The position numbers and the translations under genes are program-made. Shown piece by piece: positions 1-7,800 of a stretch of 64,000 nt of DNA. The notes below the pieces were generated by a model, which ran no database searches, was not told where the DNA came from, and saw only the letters and a list, made by a program, of their open reading frames with translations. Positions within the stretch are counted from its first letter, which is position 1. Every line of letters begins with the position of its first letter. The DNA lies in NCBI RefSeq assembly GCF_024519315.1, contig NZ_JANIIC010000046.1:1-64000 (forward strand). The letters are read 5' to 3'. The stretch is from Streptomyces malaysiensis subsp. samsunensis. GTDB taxonomy: Bacteria; Actinomycetota; Actinomycetes; Streptomycetales; Streptomycetaceae.

Positions 1-164
1 GCGCGGGCACCGGATGTGCGGGTGGTCGGGTGGGCCGGGGTGGCCGAAGAGCAGGCCATGGCCTGCGGGGAGATTCGGCTTCGTCGCTCCGGCGGGGGCG
101 GAGGGCGGGCGAGGGGGAGATCGGGTGCCCGTCCTCCGCCGCTGATCGGCCCCTGTCGCCGAGG

Positions 165-596
165 TCAGCCGGAGATCTCCTTGCGGGAGGATTCCCCGCC
201 GATGGCGATCTTGCGGGGCTTGGCGCGCTCGGCGATCGGGATGCGCAGGGTGAGCACCCCGGTGTCGTAGTCGGCCTTGATCTTCTCGGTGTCCAGAGTG
301 TCGGCCAGCACGATCTGGCGGGAGAAGACGCCCAGCGGCCGCTCCGACAGTTCCATGTGTACGTCGTCGGCCTTCGCCACGGGCCGGCGCTCGGCCTTGA
401 CGGTCAGCATGTTCCGCTCGACGTCGATGTCGATCGCCTCCGGGCTGACGCCCGGCAGGTCGAACGCCACCACGTACTCATCACCCTCGCGGTAGGCGTC
501 CATCGCCATGGCGGACGGCCGCGACCAGGTGCCCGGGCCCGTCAAGTGCTGAGCCAGCCGGTCGAGTTCACGGAAGGGGTCGGTGCGCATCAACAT
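165..596 (-). CDS. hsp18: Hsp20/alpha-crystallin small heat-shock protein, Hsp18-like
   Basis: A 143-residue small heat-shock protein, an ATP-independent holdase that binds unfolding proteins in the cytoplasm. The alpha-crystallin domain spans roughly residues 35-130 and contains the FDLPGV and GVLTLRIPIAE strands, the latter carrying the I-x-I/V type motif typical of the C-terminal anchor. The start is the ATG at 596 (MLMRTDPFREL), because GGAGGT lies just upstream and Hsp18 of Streptomyces albus begins the same way; a longer reading to 635 has no support. The gene diverges from a RheA-like repressor gene, with two RheA-type operators between them, so it is expected to be derepressed on heat shock. 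Confidence 0.93.
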   Translation of the reverse strand: MLMRTDPFRELDRLAQHLTGPGTWSRPSAMAMDAYREGDEYVVAFDLPGVSPEAIDIDVERNMLTVKAERRPVAKADDVHMELSERPLGVFSRQIVLADTLDTEKIKADYDTGVLTLRIPIAERAKPRKIAIGGESSRKEISG

Positions 597-661
597 CGTG
601 AAACACCTCCAGAAGGTTTGGGCAGTACCTGCCAATGCGCCTCACGGAAACCGTTGCAGCA

Positions 662-680
662 TGTCATCCAATGGATGACA
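662..680. promoter_or_regulatory. RheA operator 1 (hsp18/rheA)
   Basis: Perfect copy of the RheA operator described for Streptomyces albus hsp18: TGTCATC-N5-GATGACA, here with spacer CAATG. It lies in the divergent promoter region between hsp18 and the rheA-like gene, where a repressor of both would bind. Confidence 0.85.
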
Positions 681-687
681 AACATGG

Positions 688-706
688 GGTCATCGAAAGG
701 ATGACG
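688..706. promoter_or_regulatory. RheA operator 2 (hsp18/rheA)
   Basis: Second, slightly degenerate copy: GGTCATC-GAAAG-GATGACG. It starts 26 bp after the first copy, so the two centres are about 2.5 helical turns apart. It is close to the rheA start and fits autoregulation. Confidence 0.7.
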
Positions 707-724
707 CAGCGGAAGGAGACGCCC

Positions 725-1384
725 ATGGCAGCAGCCGATCAGCCGGCCTCTTCCAGCACCGATACCCAGAGCCCGGCATCGTTTCTCGCTGCCGCGGCAG
801 CCCTGGAGGCCATCGACAACGCCCTGCGCGCCGCCCAGGACGAGGCGCCCAGGGCCCCCCACGGCGAGGCGGCCGGGCCGCAGCAGGCCCTGGCCTCCCT
901 CCTGCTGCTGCGGCAAGTGCGCGAGCAGCTCGCCGGCTGGGAAACCGGCCTGATCGAAACGGCACGCGACGCGGGAGCCAGCTGGGCCGACCTCGCCCAC
1001 CCCCTCGGGGTCGCCAGCCGCCAGGCCGCCGAACGCCGCTACCTGCGCAACCGGCCCGGCCCCGCCGGAACCACCGGCGAACAACGCGTCCAGGCCACCC
1101 GCGAACGCCGCGCCGCCGACCGCACCCTCACCGCCTGGGCCCGGAACCACGCCGCCGACCTGCGCCGCATCGCCGGCCAGATCACCACCCTCACCGACCT
1201 CCCCACCGCCGCCCGCCTTCCGCTCGGCCAACTCGACGAGGCCCTCGCCCAGGACGATCCCGCCGCCCTCATCCGCCCCCTGAACGCCACCCGCCCCCAT
1301 CTGGCAGCCACCCACCCCGACCTCGCCGCCCGGCTCGACACCCTCAGCAAATCCGCCGAAGCCACAAGTGCCGCCCCCGGCTGA
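725..1384 (+). CDS. rheA: RheA-like heat-shock repressor of hsp18
   Basis: A 219-residue protein of the Streptomyces HSP18 regulator type. RheA of S. albus is a thermosensor protein that represses hsp18 and its own gene. A helix-turn-helix is visible around residues 75-105 (ARDAGASWADLAHPLGVASRQAAERR), followed by a helical Ala/Arg/Leu-rich C-terminal half. The ATG at 725 is chosen because GGAAGGAG precedes it by a normal distance; earlier in-frame ATGs at 671 and 701 would overlap the operators. The divergent hsp18 gene and the exact RheA operator make the assignment strong. About 270 bp with nothing recognisable follow the gene. Confidence 0.88.
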   Translation: MAAADQPASSSTDTQSPASFLAAAAALEAIDNALRAAQDEAPRAPHGEAAGPQQALASLLLLRQVREQLAGWETGLIETARDAGASWADLAHPLGVASRQAAERRYLRNRPGPAGTTGEQRVQATRERRAADRTLTAWARNHAADLRRIAGQITTLTDLPTAARLPLGQLDEALAQDDPAALIRPLNATRPHLAATHPDLAARLDTLSKSAEATSAAPG

Positions 1385-1657
1385 GACCGATGTCTCCGAC
1401 GCGCTGCGCGGGTTCCGTCGTCATCGGCACCGGTGTGACCGTTTCCGTCAGGGTCGATCAGGACCAAAGGGAGTGGCCCCCTCTGGTCCTGCCCGCACTG
1501 ATCGGCCCGGCGGCCTCCCGCTGAGCACGGCTGCCGCAGATGCCAGGGCATGGACTCCTGTCCCTTGCATAAGCCAGTCCATCAGCCTGATGGCATGGCA
1601 TATGCGTTTGTACGGGGATAGGTGTTCGGGTACGGATCAGCCAGGAGGTGGTACCCC

Positions 1658-1933
1658 GTGAGACAGTCCCTCGCCGCTGCCGGCACGACCACTGGCCCGG
1701 TGGCTGAACTCGTGCTCACCGGCGATCCGACTCGTCCGGCCCGGCGGGCGGTGTCCGATCTGCCGGCCCGGCCCCAGCACCGGGCCCCCGTTCTGCTCGC
1801 GGTCACCATCGACGACACCCCGCTCGACCGCCGGGGTCCCCAGCCCGTGCTGCCCCAGGACCGCTGCGGAGCCCGGCACATCAGCGGCATCGACGCGGCG
1901 CATGTGGACGGTGGCTACACCGCGTGGACGTGA
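1658..1933 (+). CDS. small protein of unknown function
   Basis: A possible 91-residue protein from a GTG start with AGGAGG nine bases upstream. It ends 13 bp before the next gene start, so the two could be co-transcribed. It has no signal peptide, membrane segment or recognisable motif. The C-terminal part has a slightly structured look (DAAHVDGGYTAW). I do not recognise the family. The ORF could be fortuitous. Confidence 0.4.
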   Translation: MRQSLAAAGTTTGPVAELVLTGDPTRPARRAVSDLPARPQHRAPVLLAVTIDDTPLDRRGPQPVLPQDRCGARHISGIDAAHVDGGYTAWT

Positions 1934-1946
1934 GGAGAGCAACCGA

Positions 1947-3260
1947 GTGAGCCATGCTTCCACCGTGGACGTGCTGATCGTGGAGCACGTGCCGCAGGAA
2001 GGCCCGTATGCCATCGGTGCAGCGCTGGGGGCGGCCGGGCTGCCGGTCCGGGCGTGCCGGACATGGGCGGGGGACCCGGTGCCCGACTCGCTGGGCGGCG
2101 CCGCGGCGCTGGTGGTGATGGGCGGTCCCGCGGCGGCGCACGAGGACTTCCCCGGCCGTACGGCGGAGCTGGCTCTGCTGCGGACGGCGCTGGAAGCCGA
2201 GGTTCCCGTGCTCGGGGTCTGTCTCGGCGCCCAGCTCCTCGCGGAGGCGGCCGGCGGCCGTGCCCTCCCGGGGCGGGTGCCGCGGATCGGCTGGGGCGAG
2301 GTGCGAACCGCACCGGCCGCGCACACCGATCCGCTGTTCGCCGACGCCCCGGAACGGCTGCCCGTCCTGCACCGGCACGGCGACGGCGACACCGTGGACC
2401 TGCCCGCCGGGGCGACGTTGCTGGCCTCCTGCGACCGCCATCAGGTTCAGGCGTTCAGGATCGGCGGCTCGGCGTGGGGTCTGCGGTTCCATCTGGAGGT
2501 CGACAAATCGGCCGTGGACGCCTTCGCCGCGGCCTTCCCCGATGAAGCGGATGAGGCGGCCACCGCCCCGGGCCTCATCGCGTCCGCCCCCGGCCACCTG
2601 GCCGACCTCGCCCCGCACCGCGACGCCGTGTTCGCCCGCTTCGCCGCACTCGTGGCGACCCGTGCCGCGCGGAGCGCGACCCGGACCTTCTTCACACCGA
2701 TGGCGGCGACATGGGAAGAACGCTTCGCCGCCGACACCCCCAGGTACGCGGCAGCCGTCGCCCGCATGGGCCTGCGGTCCGGCCAGCGGGTCCTGGACGT
2801 GGGCTGCGGCAGCGGGCGTGCGCTGCCCGCGCTGCGCGCGGAGGTCGGCGACGAGGGTGCGGTCGTCGGTGTGGAACTCACTCCGGCGATGCTCACCGCC
2901 ACCGCCGCCGTGGAAGGGCGCGCGCGCCTCGCCCGGCTGCTCATGGCTGACGCCTGCCGACTGCCCTTCGCGGCCGGGGCGATGGACGGCGTCTTCAGCG
3001 TGGGCTTGATCAATCACGTGTCCGACCCCGCGGCCGCGCTGTGCGAGTGAGCCAGGGTGACAGCCCCGGGAAGCGTGCTGCTGCTCTTCCACCCCTCCGG
3101 CCGCGCCGAGCGGGCCGCCCGTCACGGCCGTCCGCTCGACCCGGACGACCCGCTGGCCGAGGAGAACCTGCGGCCCGCGCTGCACGCCGCCGGATGGGCC
3201 CTGGATTCCTACGAGGACGCCACTCGCCACTTCCTGGCGCGTGCGGTCCGCGTCCGCTGA
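1947..3260 (+). pseudogene. class I glutamine amidotransferase fused to SAM methyltransferase, interrupted by in-frame TGA
   Basis: Residues 1-200 are a class I glutamine amidotransferase domain with nucleophile Cys92 in GVCLGAQ and a late RFHLEVD segment in place of the usual FHPE. From about residue 250 the protein continues as a class I SAM-dependent methyltransferase with the VLDVGCGSG motif and a later ADACRLPF segment. The frame stops at TGA 3048-3050, but the same frame continues straight on with conserved methyltransferase sequence (RVTAPGSVLLLFHPSGRA) to 3260. The gene therefore looks like one ORF broken by a single nonsense codon or small sequencing error. The GTG start at 1947 has GGAGAG upstream. 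The 367-residue upstream product could still be made and would have a complete amidotransferase domain. Confidence 0.75.
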
Positions 3261-3303
3261 TGCGTGGACGGAATTTCCGGCCATGAGTTGAGAGGAAGAC
3301 CGC

Positions 3304-3725
3304 ATGCCGCACGTGACGGGCGATACGGACTACGGGCCGGTCGGCGCGGGTTGCACCCGCGTCCGCCGTACCGACCCGCGGACCGCCGCTCTGGTCCACG
3401 CCGCCCTCGGCGACGCCCGCACGGTCGTCGACGTGGGCGCGGGAGCCGGCTCGTACGAGCCGGCCGAGCGGCACGTTCTCCCCGTGGAGACGGTCCATCA
3501 GTGGCCGGACCCGGTGGCCGGGCTGCGTGAGACGCGCCGGGTCGCATGCGGGCCGCGGTCCGTCTGGCCCAGCCGGCGTGGGGGTTCATCGAGCCCGGGG
3601 TGGCGGAGCGCGCGATGGCCACGCCGGCCGCCGACCTCGCCTCGGGTGCCTGGGACGAGCGGTACGGGCACCTGCGCACCGAGCCGGAGTTCGATGGGGC
3701 GGTGCGGCGGATCGTGAGCGGCTGA
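3304..3725 (+). pseudogene. SAM-dependent methyltransferase remnant with internal deletions
   Basis: The first 60 codons give a methyltransferase start (TDYGPVGAG, then VVDVGAGAGSYEP, the SAM-binding loop). The sequence then jumps to the HQWPDPVAGLRETRRVA region, skipping the middle of the domain, and the frame shifts. The tail is found in another frame from 3546 (MRAAVRLAQPAWGFIEPG to FDGAVRRIVSG, stop 3723-3725). At least one internal deletion and one frameshift have occurred, so no functional enzyme is expected. Confidence 0.75.
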
Positions 3726-3763
3726 CCCGCGGTGCGTGTCTCTGATTCCTGGAGTATCTGACG

Positions 3764-4333
3764 TTGCCTATGAACGCTCCGGCGCGCCGAACGGATGCGG
3801 TGCGGAACCGGACCCGCATCGTGGAGGCCGCCCGTGCGGCCCTCGCCGAGTCCCACCTTGTCCGCCTCAACGAGATCGCCAAGCGCGCCGGTGTGGGGCA
3901 GGGGACGCTGTACCGGAACTTTCCCAACCGCGAAGCGCTCCTCGCCGAGGTCTACCGGCGCGATGTCGAAGAGCTCGTGGCCGCCGCCTCCGCCCTGCTG
4001 GTGGAACACGAGCCCGTGGAAGCCTTGCGCCACTGGCTCGACCGAGTGATCGACTACGCCGCGATCAAGCGCGGCGTCCTGGCGGCGCTCGAGCCGGTGG
4101 CGTGGCAGGACGACCTTGTCGCCCACAGCCACAACCCCGTCGAAGGCGCCCTCGCCCACCTGCTGGACGCCGGGAAAGCGGCTGGTTCCCTCCGCACGGA
4201 CGTGGACGCCCACGGGGTCCTCCTGCTCATCGCCTGCCTCGGCCGACTGGAACGGGATGAGTGGGAATCAAAGGCACGGCTTCTGATGAACGTCATCCTC
4301 GACGGTCTCCGCCGACAGGACGCGGACCGGTGA
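3764..4333 (+). CDS. TetR-family transcriptional regulator
   Basis: A 189-residue TetR-type repressor. The helix-turn-helix covers about residues 18-62 (RTRIVEAARAALAES, then EIAKRAGVGQGTLYRNFPNREALL), followed by an all-helical ligand-binding C-terminal domain. The TTG at 3764 is preferred because GGAG lies nine bases upstream; the ATG at 3770 is the alternative. It appears intact although the genes on both sides are remnants. It is likely the surviving regulator of a lost neighbour, possibly the methyltransferase remnant upstream. No clear operator was found. Confidence 0.88.
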   Translation: MPMNAPARRTDAVRNRTRIVEAARAALAESHLVRLNEIAKRAGVGQGTLYRNFPNREALLAEVYRRDVEELVAAASALLVEHEPVEALRHWLDRVIDYAAIKRGVLAALEPVAWQDDLVAHSHNPVEGALAHLLDAGKAAGSLRTDVDAHGVLLLIACLGRLERDEWESKARLLMNVILDGLRRQDADR

Positions 4334-4354
4334 GGGCGGAGGAACGGACGATGT

Positions 4355-4513
4355 GTCTACGGGCCGACGATCAAGGAGCTGATCCATGAGCAGTGCGGCG
4401 ACGGCATCATGAGCGCGATCAACTTCCGGCTCGACGTCCAGCGCGTGCCCGACCCCGCGGGCGACCGGGTCGTCATCACCCTCGACGGGAAGTACCTGCC
4501 CTACCAGTGGTAG
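4355..4513 (+). pseudogene. cynS: cyanase (cyanate hydratase) C-terminal remnant
   Basis: An open 52-codon stretch reads YGPTIKELIHEQCGDGIM, then SAINFRLDVQ and ITLDGKYLPY before TAG. This is the conserved C-terminal third of cyanase, which converts cyanate and bicarbonate to ammonia and CO2. The N-terminal two thirds, including the usual start, are absent. The fragment begins about 20 bp after the TetR stop codon. A deletion has probably joined the two. Confidence 0.8.
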
Positions 4514-4813
4514 TGAGCGTGGCGCAGCAGCCCGATGAGTAGCGCGAGGCCATGTCGCACACGTGCCGGGGGAGTGGTCCATGGCCCGTCCGGGCGCGGG
4601 TGGCGTGCCGGCTGACGAGGGGGCTCACCGGGCGGCCGAGGCCGCGAACGGTGCGCAGCGGCTGTGTGAAAACCGTGAGAAGCATGGTGAACAGATGAGG
4701 AAGGAACGGACTTTGGGGCACCCCGGGGCTGGTCGAATTGTCTCTACGCGCGTAACTTTCACCTTCCCCTCACCTGCCCATCCGCACCTGACGGCAAGAC
4801 CAGGAGAGTCCTC
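4514..4813. other. 300-bp intergenic region
   Basis: Apart from the PhoP-box-like repeat listed separately, no gene is recognisable. The last 80 bp, just before the GTG at 4814, are pyrimidine-rich on the plus strand and probably carry the promoter and leader of the exported-protein head of the next gene. Confidence 0.5.
4757..4774 (+). promoter_or_regulatory. candidate PhoP box (two 11-bp direct-repeat units)
   Basis: TTTCACC-N4-CCTCACC, that is two units with 11-bp periodicity resembling the GTTCACC units of Streptomyces PhoP boxes. It lies 40 bp before a start codon whose encoded head comes from an exported lamin-tail-domain (nuclease-type) protein, a class of gene plausibly under phosphate control. 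The match is imperfect and the function is inferred. Confidence 0.3.
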
Positions 4814-7800
4814 GTGTCCCCATCCACCCCCTCGCACCCGCCACGGCACAGATCCGGCCGCCGCAACAGGCTGATCGCACTCGGCATCCCGGTCGGCCTC
4901 GCCATGGCCGCCGTCCCCTTCGTGGCGCAGGGCACCCCGTCCGCCGACGCGGTCATCTCCGAGGTCTACGGGGGCGGCGGCAACTCCGGCGCCGACCTCA
5001 CGGGCGACTTCATCGAACTGGGCAACGCGGGCGGCGCGTCCTTCGACCTGAGCGGCTGGTCGGTCCAGTACCTGAGCGGCTCGCCCGGACCCTTCTCCAC
5101 ATGGCAGGTCACCCCGCTCAGCGGCTCCATACCCGCGTCCGGCCGTTACCTCGTCGCCGAGGCCAAGGGCGCCGGCGGCACCAACGCCTCGGTGCGCCTG
5201 CTCCTGTCGCACTCCCGGCTCGCCGGGCGGACGGGGTCGCTCGCGGACAGCGTCGACGTCCTGCACCTGGACCGGGTGCGGGCGAGGGTGGCCGAGCAGT
5301 TGCCCGGTCGGCTCGGTCCCCCGGCCGTCGGGGAACCGGCCGACGACCTCTGCTACGTCATCTACACCTCCGGCACCACCGGCAGACCCAAGGGCGTGGC
5401 CGTCGGCCATGCGGCGGTGTGCAACTTCGTCCGGGTGGCCTCGGAGGTCTACGGCATCACCGGCGAGGACCGGGTCTACCAGGGCATGACCATCGCGTTC
5501 GACTTCTCCGTCGAGGAGATCTGGGTGCCCTGGATGGCCGGTGCCACGGTGGTGCCCAGGCCCGCGGGGCCCGGTCTGCTGGGCGCCGAACTGGACGCCT
5601 TCCTGCGAAACCGGCGGGTCTCGGCCCTGTGCTGCGTGCCCACCCTGCTGGCCACGCTGGACGAGAACGCCTCGGAGCTGCGTTTCCTGCTGGTCTCCGG
5701 GGAGCCGTGCCCGCAGGACCTGGTCACCCGCTGGTCCCGGCCCGGCCGCCGGTTCCTCAACGTCTACGGACCGACCGAGGCGACCGTCACGGCGACCTGG
5801 ACCCCGCTGGCGCCCGGGCGGCCGGTGACGATCGGTGTCCCTCTGCCGACATACTCGGTGGCCGTCCTCGACCCGGAGCGGGACACGGTACTGCCGCCGG
5901 GGGCGCTGGGCGAGATCGCGATCGGCGGCATCGGGCTCGCCGGGGGCTATCTCAACCGGCCCGAGGCGACCGCACGCACCTTCGTCCCCGACTTCCTCGG
6001 CATCCCCCAGAACCCGTCCGGCAGGATCTACCGCACCGGGGATCTGGGCCGGATCAACGCCCGCGGCGAGGTCGAGCACCACGGCCGCATCGACACCCAG
6101 GTCAAGATCCGCGGTTACCGGGTGGAGCTGACCGAGATCGAGTCGGTGCTGCTGCGCGTGCCCGGGATCGCCCAGGCGGTGGTCAGCGACCGGGAGACCA
6201 CCTCGGGGACGGTGGAGCTGTGCGCGTACTACACCACCTGCCGGGGCGCGACCGTGGATCCCGGGCGGGCCGTGGCCGAGCTGCGCGAGCGGCTGCCCGG
6301 CTATATGGTCCCCGCCTACGTCGAACGGCTCGCCTCTATACCGATGCTGCCCAGCGGCAAGGCCGACCGCCACCGGCTGCCACCGCCGGCCGGGCCGCGC
6401 CGCCACACCGTGCGGGGTGACGGCGCGGCTCCGCGTACCGCCGCCGAACGGGCGCTGGCCGAGCGGCTGGCCGGGGTGCTGGGGGTCGAACGGGTCTCCG
6501 TCGACAGCCACTTCTTCGACGACCTCGGCGCCAACTCCCTGCTGATGGCCCGGTTCAACGCGGAGGTGCGCGGGTGCGCCGGGCTGTCCGGGGTGTCGAT
6601 GAAGGACGTCTATCTGCATCCCACGGTGCGTCGGCTCGCCGCGGCCCTGACCGAGGCGCCGGCCCCGGCTAAGCGCTCCGCTGGAAGTGCCCTGACCTGC
6701 CGTCGATCGTCCGCGGCGCCGTCGTGGCTGGTCGCGCAGTTCCCCGCGCCCCTTCGGGGCGCCACCGAACCGCAGCCGACTTCCGCCGATCTGCTTAGGG
6801 ACACGCCAACGGAGCGTGCCGCACCGCCGCGGTTGGCCGCTCCCGACGCTTCGGCCACTCCGGTCGTCGGCACGCTCCGGTACGCGCTGTGCGCGGTCCT
6901 CCAGCTCCTGGCCTTCCTGGTGTACGTGTGCCTCGCCTCGGTGGCGCTGGACGTCGGAACGTCCTGGATGGCGCGCGGGCAGGGATGGCTCGGTGTCTAC
7001 GAACGCGCCGTCGGTCTCGGCGCCGTGGCGCTGATCGGCGCGAGCCTGCTGCCGATCGCGGTCAAATGGGCGCTCGTCGGGCGGTGGAAGCCGCGGCGCA
7101 TCCGGCTGTGGAGCCTGGCCTACGTCCGCTTCTGGTGCGTCAGAACCCTCGTCGCAGCCAATCCGCTGGCCCGGCTGACGGTCGGCACACCGCTGTACAC
7201 CCTGTATCTGCGGGCGCTCGGCGCCAGGATCGGGCCGCGTGCCCTGGTCTTCACCCGGTGGGCGCCGATATGCACCGACCTGCTGACCGTCGGGGCCGAC
7301 ACGGTGATCCGCCAGGAGTCCTTCCTCAACGGCTACCGGGCGTGCGACGGGGCCATCGAGACCGGCCCGGTCACCATCGGCGCCGGCGCCTTCGTCGGCG
7401 AGCACAGCACGCTCGACATCGGGGTGCGCCTCGGCGACGGCGCCCAGCTGGGGCATGCCTCCTCACTGCACGAGGGCCAGTCGGTGCCCGCCGGGGAGCG
7501 CTGGTACGGCTCTCCGGCCCGGCCCGCGCCGGAGGGGTACGAATACCTCACCGTTCCGCCGGCGCGCTGCGGCCGTCTGCGGCGCGTGTGCCACAGCGTC
7601 GTCATGCTGCTGGTGCTCACGGCCACCGTGGGTGTGGCCGAGGTGGTCGTCGCCGCGCTGCTGGAGTCCCGGCCCGCGCTGGTGCACACCGTCACCGGAG
7701 CGGTCGGCCCGGACAGTTGGCGGTACTACGCCGACGGCCTGGAGATCGCGGCGGGCATGGTGCTCGGCCTCGCCCTGCTGGGCTCGGTCCTCGTACCGGT

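Noticed and set aside
1..164. Possible gene end upstream of hsp18
   Set aside because: Open frames are Gly/Arg-rich shadows and nothing resembles a protein family; no terminator with a convincing stem was found.
4625..7456. 943-codon ORF on the minus strand
   Set aside because: It mirrors the plus-strand NRPS ORF; its composition is Gly/Arg/Pro/Asp-rich without any domain. A typical high-GC shadow frame.
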